Assembly: GCA_014804565.1 (NCBI GenBank)
Contig: JAAUZN010000036.1
Location: 86,110-100,259, forward strand
Direction: 5' to 3'
Length of the DNA stretch: 14,150 nucleotides
Origin: Lachnospiraceae bacterium
GTDB taxonomy: Bacteria; Bacillota; Clostridia; Lachnospirales; Lachnospiraceae
Position numbers and translations under genes: made by a program. The notes under the pieces are model-generated. The model had not been told where the DNA came from. It made no database searches and was given only the letters and a program-made list of their open reading frames with translations. The stretch's first letter is position 1. Each line of letters begins with the position of its first letter. Positions 7,784 through 14,056 of this stretch are shown here, in pieces.

Positions 7784-7795
7784 GGTCTATAGACC
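7784..7795. promoter_or_regulatory. Perfect palindrome, candidate operator before the tnpW-like/recombinase genes
   Basis: GGTCTATAGACC is a perfect 12-bp palindrome 48 bp upstream of the tnpW-like start. It lies just after an AT-rich stretch (TAATTATATAG on the minus strand) that could be a -10 region. An extra GGTCT lies next to it. It could bind a dimeric regulator or be cut by the recombinase's accessory factor. No regulator gene can be assigned to it. Confidence 0.4.
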
Positions 7796-7864
7796 TCCCT
7801 ATATAATTAGCCGTTGGGAAGGGGGTTTTGGTCCGTATTTTTTTACAGGACATATATTTTGAGA

Positions 7865-7903
7865 CAAAAAATAGCAGGGACAAAACATTTTTCTTATCCC
7901 TGC
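7865..7903 (-). terminator. Rho-independent terminator between the DUF1413-like gene and the recombinase module
   Basis: On the minus strand GCAGGGA and TCCCTGC (arms at 7897-7903 and 7874-7880) enclose an A/T-rich loop and are followed by ATTTTTT. It should stop transcription coming from the DUF1413-like and exporter genes before it reaches the recombinase, so the recombinase module needs its own promoter between 7737 and 7865. Confidence 0.75.
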
Positions 7904-8062
7904 CCTTCTTCTCATACATATATTTGACGATACTTTCCATATCAGTTAGCCGTGTTTTTTCTCCTACCGAGTAATTGGAAATTCGGTGAATATCCACTGA
8001 AAACACGAGAAAACTTCTAGAATTATTTCTGACAAAGCGTATACCTGATATATTCTACGATT

Positions 8063-8488
8063 TCAGTCAATAAGAGTTTGATTAAGTACGCTTGCTAATT
8101 TCTCAACATCTGCTCCCGATTTAAGAGCCATTTCACACAAATCCAGTCCAGACGTCCCAATACTTACAAATATCATTCCTTCTTCAATTATTTTCATTTC
8201 CATAACCCCTGTTTTTATGAAGCAATTCTTCTGCGAGAGTGGTTTGAATGTCCATCCATTAACCAATCTATATTCCTGCTGTCCTGATGAATTTTTGCTA
8301 AGCGCTTGGAGCTTGTCCTGGTTTTGCCTAACATAATTCATGAATAGTGTTCCTAGGGTTAATCTTTCCGCCCTATCTTGAGCGTTCCAAATATGCCCCT
8401 TGAATAAATCTTTGACGATAAAAACTTCTCCATCATTGAGATTACCCAGTTCGATAATGGCCTGCTCTAACATTTCTTGTGCTGTCAT
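8063..8488 (-). CDS. DUF1413-like protein with extra C-terminal segment
   Basis: The protein has 141 residues and is soluble. Residues about 1-75 (MTAQEMLEQ, GEVFIVKDLFKG, WN, RLTLGTLFMNYV) fit the DUF1413 family as I remember it, a short domain common in Firmicutes and on mobile elements and of unknown function. Residues about 90-141 (MKIIEEGMIFVSIGT...LASVLNQTLID) look like a second small unit joined to it. The start at 8488 is chosen because AAAGGATG precedes it and because the perfect promoter at 8522-8550 would place the transcription start close to the 23-codon N-terminal extension of the longer frame. The gene stands alone between the exporter pair and the recombinase module. A role in control of the element is possible but unproven. 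Confidence 0.68.
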   Translation of the reverse strand: MTAQEMLEQAIIELGNLNDGEVFIVKDLFKGHIWNAQDRAERLTLGTLFMNYVRQNQDKLQALSKNSSGQQEYRLVNGWTFKPLSQKNCFIKTGVMEMKIIEEGMIFVSIGTSGLDLCEMALKSGADVEKLASVLNQTLID

Positions 8489-8521
8489 AAACACACATCC
8501 TTTCCGCGTTTTTATAGTCAT

Positions 8522-8550
8522 ATTATAATCACTATTAACATGAATGTCAA
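8522..8550 (-). promoter_or_regulatory. Perfect sigma-A consensus promoter for the DUF1413-like gene
   Basis: On the minus strand TTGACA (8545-8550) and TATAAT (8522-8527) are separated by exactly 17 bp. This is the full consensus for the housekeeping sigma factor, and the expected transcription start near 8515 leaves a leader of about 27 bases to the ATG at 8488. Confidence 0.88.
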
Positions 8551-8713
8551 TATGCATATTTCTATTTTAGGAGAAAGGATTAATGTACCATAGTCAGAAT
8601 GCATCTCTAATTTTTCTATAATCATTCCAGTTATTAAGTGTTTCCAAAAGAGGTTACATATGTTCTGCTACAACTGCATTCCTATCAGAATTTTTCAATA
8701 ACTGGCAAGCAAT

Positions 8714-8854
8714 GGATTAGGATATCCTTTTCGGATGTCCTAATCCCCGCTTCACCGCCTCCGGCGTCTCGCTTTGCTTGTTGGGGACACCCCAAACCCC
8801 GGTGAAATTCGCTTCGCGCATTTCACGAACACGCCCTCCGGCGTGGCTTTTTTT
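8714..8854. other. Cluster of hairpins, possible oriT/mobilisation relic
   Basis: Four inverted repeats follow each other: GGATTAGGATATCC with GGATGTCCTAATCC (8714-8727, 8733-8746, one mismatch), TTGGGG/CCCCAA (8781-8795), GTGAAAT/ATTTCAC (8802-8826, with an inner CGC/GCG) and CACGCC/GGCGTG (8830-8845) followed by T7. GC content jumps compared with the AT-rich genes on either side. Such arrays beside a nick site are typical of oriT regions of mobilisable Clostridia elements, but no relaxase gene is present. The whole 8558-9044 interval contains no convincing gene. A Shine-Dalgarno and ATG near 8583 (plus) opens only a 12-codon frame. Confidence 0.45.
8830..8854 (+). terminator. Rho-independent terminator on the plus strand
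   Basis: A 6-bp GC-rich stem (CACGCC/GGCGTG) with a CTCC loop is followed by GC and seven T residues. No plus-strand gene lies upstream within the element, so it may be left over from a lost gene. It could also shield the exporter genes from antisense transcription. Confidence 0.55.
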
Positions 8855-9044
8855 ACCACTTATTTATTTTACGGACTCTGCGCAAATCCATCTGTCGATA
8901 TCCGTCTCATGCTTTTGTCTTTGCAGTTTTATAAAGAACCTGCCTAACAGCCTCTCCTCTTAGTGACTGATTGTATCAAATCTCAAGCCTCATTTATACA
9001 GGCTATGTTTGTAAATATCTGCCGGGAAAGTTGAGTTACATACT

Positions 9045-10925
9045 TTATGATATATCCATCTTATCTGCATAATGCCTTGCCTGCGCGAGCCACAGTTCTT
9101 TATATTTTCCAGGTTTAGTGACAAGGTCATCATGATTTCCCTGCTGAACAATCTCACCTTTATCCATCACAATAATTTCATCACAGAAACGACATGTTGA
9201 CAGACGATGGCTAATGAATATGGTTGACTTGTCACCGACAACTTTATCAAGTCTGGTGTATATTTCATGCTCCGTTATGGGATCAAGCGCTGCCGTAGGT
9301 TCATCCAGGACAAAGATAGCTGCCCCCTTATATACTGCTCGGGCCATGGCAACCAATTGCTCCTCACCACCAGATAATTCGACTCCATCCTCATCATAAT
9401 CGTGATATATTGTCTGTTCCAGCCCCTTAGATAAACGGTCAAGCTTTGAAGCAAACCCTGATGCACGCAGACTTTTATCGACTCGGTCTGCATCATATTC
9501 CTCAGAAGCCGCTACATTCTGCCCCAGAGAAAACGCAAGCAGCCTAAAATCCTGAAAAACAACGGAAAACAATTTGATATACTCAGCATAACTATAGTCG
9601 GAAATCGGATGATTCCCCAACATGATCTGCCCCTTCGTTGGTTTATATAATCCGCATAACAGTTTTACTAACGTTGTCTTGCCGGAACCATTCATTCCGA
9701 CAATAGCAATTCTTCGTCCTGATCGGATCGAAAATGATACATTATGAACCGCATCCTTCTCACTTTCCGGATAATGAAAACTCACATTTTCAAACCGTAT
9801 TTCCGGATTATCAACAAGTTCCTGACCGACAGATAACTCACCTTCATCCTTCTGCTCAGGTAACGTCATATATTGGAAATACCTCTTCAAATGTTCATTA
9901 TTATTACGCAGATCCGTAAAAATCATTGAACATTCACTGAACGCAAGGATCATCATCGTAACAGAAGAATATGCCATAACCACATCACCAATATTTACCG
10001 TCCCGGACATCGCCTTTAACCCTATTAACAGATAAACGGTTCCACCCATCAAGGCGCTCAATAAAAGTTTGATGCCATCATACTTGTTTGAAGCACTCTT
10101 TTCACGCTTGTCGCCATCTGAAAAAGGGATGTAACAACGGTTCAATGCTTCTTCTACAATCAGTTTCCTTTGGGAGAATATCCTGATATCCTTTGCCGCT
10201 TTCTCGTCAGACAGATAATCCAAAGTATAAAAATTTCCATATCGATGATAACGAGCCCCATTTGAATAAACTTCAAATGCTACATCAAACAACTTCCCTG
10301 TCATTTTTGCTGATATCCAAACGCTGACAGCTATAAGACCTACCAGAATAAAAATCGCGTAAGGAGAGTTCACCACTCCATATATACCTGTAAATTCCCT
10401 GTCTGATGCCATAAAGAAAATATCTGCACACAACACGATTCCAATAAGCGCAGAACACAGGTTTCTCACCATAATCTCCATATCCCAGTAGAGACTTGCC
10501 ATGCCAGCCCCTGTCGCACCGCTATTATCAGAAACCTGATCGCGCAGCCCTCTTATTTCAGGATCTTCTATATTCACATATGGCAGTCTATGACCTTTTT
10601 CATTCAGCAGTATCTCCTGAGACGTAAAAAGCTGATGATAGCCAACATCTATTCTTTTTTTTAAATAAGAGGATAATGCCGTCAACAGCAACGTTGTAGT
10701 TATTGCCAGCAAAATATAACTAGTCAATAATTTTATGCTCTGCTCTCCGGCAAGCTCATTGATCATACGCGACGACATATATACCGGGACATATGGTGTC
10801 AATGCCACAAGGAAAGAATTGAAAATTACCATCTGCATTTGACCGGGCAGAATGGAATCAAATTCCTTCATTCCACGAAATATGAAACTAAGATCCTCTC
10901 TTAAACTTCTCTCATTCTTCTTCAA
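9045..10925 (-). CDS. ABC exporter subunit B (fused membrane and ATPase domains)
   Basis: The 626-residue protein is a type I ABC exporter half-transporter: six membrane helices in about residues 25-340, then an ATPase domain. Walker A is GMNGSGKTT (410-418), the Q-loop glutamine is Q458, the signature is LSGGE (517-521), Walker B is FVLDE with catalytic E542, and the switch histidine is H573. All are canonical, so this subunit can contribute an active ATP site. The start codon is TTG at 10925, with AAAGGAAA nine bases upstream and the partner's stop only 18 bp before it. The two are therefore translated from one mRNA and most likely pair as a heterodimer. The exported substrate (drug, peptide or lipid) cannot be inferred. 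There is no peptidase domain as in bacteriocin exporters. Confidence 0.94.
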   Translation of the reverse strand: MKKNERSLREDLSFIFRGMKEFDSILPGQMQMVIFNSFLVALTPYVPVYMSSRMINELAGEQSIKLLTSYILLAITTTLLLTALSSYLKKRIDVGYHQLFTSQEILLNEKGHRLPYVNIEDPEIRGLRDQVSDNSGATGAGMASLYWDMEIMVRNLCSALIGIVLCADIFFMASDREFTGIYGVVNSPYAIFILVGLIAVSVWISAKMTGKLFDVAFEVYSNGARYHRYGNFYTLDYLSDEKAAKDIRIFSQRKLIVEEALNRCYIPFSDGDKREKSASNKYDGIKLLLSALMGGTVYLLIGLKAMSGTVNIGDVVMAYSSVTMMILAFSECSMIFTDLRNNNEHLKRYFQYMTLPEQKDEGELSVGQELVDNPEIRFENVSFHYPESEKDAVHNVSFSIRSGRRIAIVGMNGSGKTTLVKLLCGLYKPTKGQIMLGNHPISDYSYAEYIKLFSVVFQDFRLLAFSLGQNVAASEEYDADRVDKSLRASGFASKLDRLSKGLEQTIYHDYDEDGVELSGGEEQLVAMARAVYKGAAIFVLDEPTAALDPITEHEIYTRLDKVVGDKSTIFISHRLSTCRFCDEIIVMDKGEIVQQGNHDDLVTKPGKYKELWLAQARHYADKMDIS

Positions 10926-10943
10926 TTATCGGTTTCCTTTCCA

Positions 10944-12746
10944 TCAATCAGTGTAGTATTGACTTTGAATCCGGAACATTTCAGCATATTTTCTATTATT
11001 CGCCATCAATTCATCATGGTTCCCTGTTTCTGCAATACCTTTATCATCAAGCAGGATGATACGATCGCAAAAACGTGTGGACGAAAGTCTGTGGGAAATA
11101 AATATCGCCGTCTTGCCACGAGTCAGCTCATTATATGACTGGTAGATATGACTCTCAGCAATGGGATCAAGTGCTGCTGTTGGTTCATCAAGGATGATAA
11201 CAGGTGCATTCTTATACAAAGCCCGTGCAAGCAATAACTTTTGTATTTCGCCGCCTGAAAATTCTGTACCATTCTCAGAAATATATCTAACCAGATTTGT
11301 TTCAAGCTCTGATGGAAGTGATTCGATTTTTTCTTTAAGCCCTGCTAACGAGATACATTCTTCGATACGGTTATAATCTTTATGCCCGCCCATATTAAGC
11401 GCTATATTATCTGCTATGCTGACAGGCAAAACGCCGGAGTCCTGGAATACCGCCGAAAACAGTTCATAATAATCATCACGAGCAAACTGGTTAATTTCAA
11501 CGTCATTAATATATACATTACCCTCTGACGCACGTAATAAGCCGCAGATAATTTTGATCAAAGTCGTCTTTCCGGCTCCATTACTCCCAACGATTGCAAG
11601 TTTCTCACCCGCCTTTATATGTAGGTTTATGCCCTCCAGCACATTTCCTTTCGCAGTATCATAAGCATAAGAGACATTTTCAAGTCTGATCGATACAGTA
11701 TCATTCGAGTCCGGCAGCCGTTTTGTCCCCTCACGGTTCAAGGAATCCGGAATATCAACGAAATCTCTAAAATCGGTCACATAATTATTTGCTTCTGCCA
11801 TTTCCCCAATACTTACTGCTAATTGGGCAAACCAGTCCCCCAGCCCTGTAATTGCCACAAAATAGAGGGCAAAATCACCAATTGTTATATTATTCTGCAA
11901 TACCATATAGATTAAATAGGCATAAGCCCCGCCATCTCTGACAAATACAAGTACAATATTAAAAAGATTCACAATAAACTGGCGGTCTGCTACTTTTGTC
12001 TGTATCTGAATATTTTCCCTTTTAGCTTTAAATGCCATAGCCCGCAGCCAGCCTGCCATTGAATAAAGTCTGATATCTTTACCTATGTCAAGTCCCCTGG
12101 TCCGGTAAGCAATATAATTAAGTTTCCTGTTCGCTTTAGCAATATCGTCCTTCGCCGCCTGTTTTACCCTTTCCACATACAGCGCACCGCCTAGATTAAA
12201 CAGATAGAAAATAAGAAGTATGGGAACGATAAACGGATTGAGATTGATAATGACCGCACTATAAGAAACAAATCCAGCTGTATTAATAAGCATCGTGACA
12301 AGTCTCGGAAAATATGTGCCTACCCCTTCTCTGCTCTCACCCTCCAGCGCCTCACGGGCTTTTTCTGCTTTCTGCTTTCCCGATTCCGACGTAAAGGCTT
12401 CATAATCCATATCAGCTGCTTTATTCAGCCATATACAATGCATATGAGTAAGAATAAAAGCATTCGCGCAATGTTCTGCTGTATTATGCGCATAAAGTTC
12501 CAAAATAAACATAAAAACAAGAAGTATGGTGACCGCTATAATCGTTAGGATAAATTCTTTAATTGTAGCTGGTTTTTGGATCGCATCCAAAACAATTTTA
12601 GGTGTATAGACAGTAATCAGCGCAACTATTACTTTCGCCGGAACTTCCATAAAAGATATCAGTACGCTACTCATACTGAATCTTTTTAATTCCTGAAAGA
12701 TATATTTGAAATTACTGTATAACGAATATCCTTTCTTTTCTTGCAT
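10944..12746 (-). CDS. ABC exporter subunit A (fused membrane and ATPase domains)
   Basis: The 600-residue half-transporter is the first gene of the exporter operon. Membrane helices fall in about residues 25-315. The ATPase domain has Walker A GSNGAGKTT (387-395), Q-loop Q435, signature FSGGE (496-500), Walker B VIILDE with catalytic E521, and switch histidine H552. Unlike many heterodimeric exporters, neither subunit shows a degenerate catalytic glutamate, so both ATP sites may be active. The ATG at 12746 has AGGAG with eight bases of spacing. It has no N-terminal peptidase domain. No regulator, immunity gene or modifying enzyme accompanies it inside the element; only short open frames (12782-13031) precede it. 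Confidence 0.94.
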   Translation of the reverse strand: MQEKKGYSLYSNFKYIFQELKRFSMSSVLISFMEVPAKVIVALITVYTPKIVLDAIQKPATIKEFILTIIAVTILLVFMFILELYAHNTAEHCANAFILTHMHCIWLNKAADMDYEAFTSESGKQKAEKAREALEGESREGVGTYFPRLVTMLINTAGFVSYSAVIINLNPFIVPILLIFYLFNLGGALYVERVKQAAKDDIAKANRKLNYIAYRTRGLDIGKDIRLYSMAGWLRAMAFKAKRENIQIQTKVADRQFIVNLFNIVLVFVRDGGAYAYLIYMVLQNNITIGDFALYFVAITGLGDWFAQLAVSIGEMAEANNYVTDFRDFVDIPDSLNREGTKRLPDSNDTVSIRLENVSYAYDTAKGNVLEGINLHIKAGEKLAIVGSNGAGKTTLIKIICGLLRASEGNVYINDVEINQFARDDYYELFSAVFQDSGVLPVSIADNIALNMGGHKDYNRIEECISLAGLKEKIESLPSELETNLVRYISENGTEFSGGEIQKLLLARALYKNAPVIILDEPTAALDPIAESHIYQSYNELTRGKTAIFISHRLSSTRFCDRIILLDDKGIAETGNHDELMANNRKYAEMFRIQSQYYTD

Positions 12747-12781
12747 ACTTTTCGCTCCTGATAACTATAAATCATATGTTT

Positions 12782-13031
12782 TTAATAGATCGTCATACCC
12801 ATGTGCTTCTCATTTTCCCATAATTCTGGACAAATAGCAGTTAGAAACCACAGTAGCTCATCTTCTTTTCTACATAACATTGATCTAAAATATAGAAAAG
12901 ACAGACATAATAACGTTTTCCCAAATACGCTCTGTCAGTTCATTTCTCTCATTATACCGATACTCTACCGTCTCGTCAACGGAACCGTTCTGATACTTCT
13001 CTCTTATCAGACATGGCGGAATCGATCTTAA
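12782..13031 (-). pseudogene. Possible decayed small gene upstream of the exporter operon
   Basis: The 428-bp stretch between TnpV and the exporter holds no convincing whole gene. On the minus strand one frame stays open for 48 codons (13031 to 12885) and reads like protein (IREKYQNGSVDETVEYRYNE) but has no usable start or Shine-Dalgarno. A second frame gives a 32-codon ORF from ATG 12880 to 12782, with two cysteines and the run DELLWFLTAICPELWENEKH, again without a Shine-Dalgarno and ending 35 bp before the exporter. Frameshifts in one older gene would explain both. A short peptide or leader is the alternative. Confidence 0.3.
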
Positions 13032-13081
13032 TCAGATATGCTTCAAAAGATAAATACTTATATAACCATTTTTTCCACACC

Positions 13082-13126
13082 GTAAAAAGTCTGGAATCGC
13101 CTTTTCAGACTATCCAGACTTTTTAC
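13082..13126 (-). terminator. Terminator after tnpV (bidirectional)
   Basis: Perfect 14-bp arms (GTAAAAAGTCTGGA at 13082-13095 and its complement at 13113-13126) flank a 17-base loop, with T-rich arms on either strand. It lies 49 bp past the tnpV stop and separates that gene from the exporter operon, which must have its own promoter. Confidence 0.7.
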
Positions 13127-13174
13127 ATTTGATTTATTTTTCAGTCTTTAAAATCCTGCCTTTTGCAAATCACT

Positions 13175-13510
13175 TTACTGATACACGATTTCCCGCGGCA
13201 CTACCTCTTCTGCCATCGCTCTCAGTGCATTGACCTCCCGCACCCAAGCTATCTGATCCAAGGCTTTCAGTGCCTCGTCTACACCCTGCCTCTCCATCAT
13301 CTTTTTAAGCAGATATTCCAATTCTTCCTCCGCCTGCCTATCAATCTTCTGCAGATGAGCCGTAAGGTTCCCCATTAAGAGCATTGCCGTATATGTCCCA
13401 TGGTGATGCTCACGCAGGAAACGTTCTCTCAACTCCTCATACCGCCCTATCTCTTCCTCCTCTTCTTCACTTGTACATATTGATGTGTTACGTTGCTGGA
13501 GAAATTGCAT
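13175..13510 (-). CDS. tnpV: TnpV family transposon-encoded protein
   Basis: The 111-residue protein is charged and helical. The core IGRYEELRERFLREHHHGTY, then MLLMGNLTAHLQKIDRQAEEE, and the ending LDQIAWVREVNALRAMAEEVV follow the TnpV pattern: Y..L...YL..H, a middle helix leading into an AE-rich segment, and WV..MN..R..AEE. TnpV was named in the chloramphenicol transposon Tn4451 of Clostridium perfringens and often accompanies large serine recombinases; its role is not established, and it is not needed for basic excision as far as I recall. The start at 13510 is supported by GGGGAGG eight bases upstream. It is slightly shorter than usual relatives, mainly at the N-terminus, where there is an acidic run of six glutamates. 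Confidence 0.8.
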   Translation of the reverse strand: MQFLQQRNTSICTSEEEEEEIGRYEELRERFLREHHHGTYTAMLLMGNLTAHLQKIDRQAEEELEYLLKKMMERQGVDEALKALDQIAWVREVNALRAMAEEVVPREIVYQ

Positions 13511-13728
13511 AGCTAATCCCTCCCCGAAGCTATTTCCAAGTAATCCACACTCAAAAGCTTACCGGCGGAAAAGAAAATATCTCCGTCCGCAGCTTCCGGC
13601 TATGATAAAAGTGAAATAAGAAGAGCAACGCTGTCCCTGCCTGTTTCCGGTTACCAGTCACATGGCCTCATTTGCAGCCATGCGATCTATTTCCTTGTTT
13701 GATGATATAAATTTTGTTTATAACAAAA

Positions 13729-13757
13729 CCCGTAAACATTGATGTCTACGGGCTTTT
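13729..13757 (-). terminator. Terminator of the element-borne tRNA-Asn
   Basis: CCCGTA and TACGGG (13729-13734 and 13747-13752), with an inner ACA/TGT pairing, are followed on the minus strand by TTTTGTT and on the plus strand by CTTTT. The hairpin lies 10 bp past the tRNA 3' end. It should stop rRNA-driven transcription before it enters the rest of the element. Confidence 0.72.
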
Positions 13758-13762
13758 CTCAA

Positions 13763-13834
13763 CTCCCCGAGTAGGGCTCGAACCTACAACCCCGCGGTTA
13801 ACAGCCGCGTGCTCTACCATTGAGCTATCGAGGA
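13763..13834 (-). tRNA. tRNA-Asn (GTT), intact copy inside the element
   Basis: The 72-base gene folds fully: acceptor stem TCCTCGA with TCGGGGA (one T-G pair), D-stem GCTC/GAGC, anticodon loop CTGTTAA with GTT, T-loop GTTCGAGC, discriminator G, and no encoded CCA. It is identical to the tRNA rebuilt from the two broken pieces at 5570-5626 and 13924-13938, and even the two bases before its 5' end match. It sits inside the element, on the same strand as and directly downstream of the 23S gene, so read-through from the rRNA promoter can express it. Confidence 0.95.
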
Positions 13835-13892
13835 TCATTATGCAGCCTCTTAAAAATACTGGCTGATTTTTACTTTTCCTGTCCAGCTCTTT

Positions 13893-13938
13893 CCGGTATG
13901 TGACCATTACGGCTGCCCTACCATTGAGCTATCGAGGA
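13893..13938. other. attR: right junction of the integrated element
   Basis: The element side carries the half-site GGTATGTGACC (13895-13905). The core CTACCA is at 13918-13923, and tRNA-Asn sequence resumes at 13924. Joined to the left-end inner flank, the two half-sites are inverted repeats symmetric about position 13918, the first base of the core. Confidence 0.85.
13918..13938 (-). pseudogene. tRNA-Asn 5' fragment left by integration
   Basis: These 21 bases match the 5' end of tRNA-Asn (acceptor strand, D-stem and start of the D-loop); the last 15 beyond the core are the part missing from the fragment at 5570-5626. It is transcribed with the 23S gene but cannot form a tRNA. Confidence 0.9.
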
Positions 13939-13946
13939 TCGTGTTA

Positions 13947-13993
13947 AATTTGCTCCGCAAATTAAGCACTGAAGAATTACTCCGTAATTCTTC
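13947..13993. repeat. Twin hairpins in the 23S-tRNA spacer
   Basis: AATTTGC/GCAAATT (13947-13963) and GAAGAATTAC/GTAATTCTTC (13971-13993) share the same three-base TCC loop and lie eight bases apart between the 23S end and the tRNA fragment. They probably act in rRNA/tRNA processing. No 5S rRNA is recognisable in the 118-bp spacer. Confidence 0.6.
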
Positions 13994-14056
13994 CCACTGA
14001 TTATGCGGAGTCTTTGAGGTAACATACCCTCAAAACCGAAACTGAATGATCCTTGT

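Larger units (their letters stand above)
5621..13923. mobile_element. Large-serine-recombinase element integrated in tRNA-Asn, with ABC exporter cargo
   Basis: The element is about 8.3 kb from core to core. Evidence is a split tRNA-Asn whose two pieces (57 and 15 bases beyond the core) add up to a complete 72-base tRNA, a common core at both ends, inverted attP half-sites, and a large serine recombinase just inside the left end. TnpV at the right and a TnpW-like protein beside the recombinase tie it to the Tn4451 style of transposon, in which tnpX, tnpV and tnpW occur together. It has no relaxase, replication or conjugation gene, so on its own it could excise and integrate but not transfer. 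Base composition looks mixed by eye: the recombinase region is GC-richer than the AT-rich exporter and DUF1413-like genes, which suggests cargo acquired separately. Confidence 0.88.

Noticed and set aside
7737..8006. Upstream extension of the tnpW-like frame to an ATG at 8006 (149 residues in all)
   Set aside because: It crosses a clear terminator (7865-7903), the sequence looks non-coding, and a strong Shine-Dalgarno sits before the internal ATG at 7736.
8583..8720. Plus-strand gene starting at ATG 8583 after AGGAGAAAGG
   Set aside because: Stops after 12 codons; the in-frame continuation is weak and no homologue is recognised.
8778..8963. 61-codon plus-strand ORF over the hairpin cluster
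   Set aside because: It is built from the repeats and the T-run of a terminator, has no Shine-Dalgarno, and its composition is unlike a protein.
13511..13728. Short minus-strand reading frames upstream of tnpV (for example about 18 codons ending near 13660)
   Set aside because: Too short, with no start signal; nothing beyond a small CATGGC/GCCATG repeat (13661-13682) is visible here.
5570..13834. The 57-bp repeat of tRNA-Asn (5570-5626 and 13763-13825) as the direct repeats of a tyrosine-integrase element
   Set aside because: No tyrosine recombinase is present, and the true right junction is further on at 13918-13923, where the missing 5' end of the tRNA joins; the 57-bp repeat arises because the element carries a whole tRNA copy.
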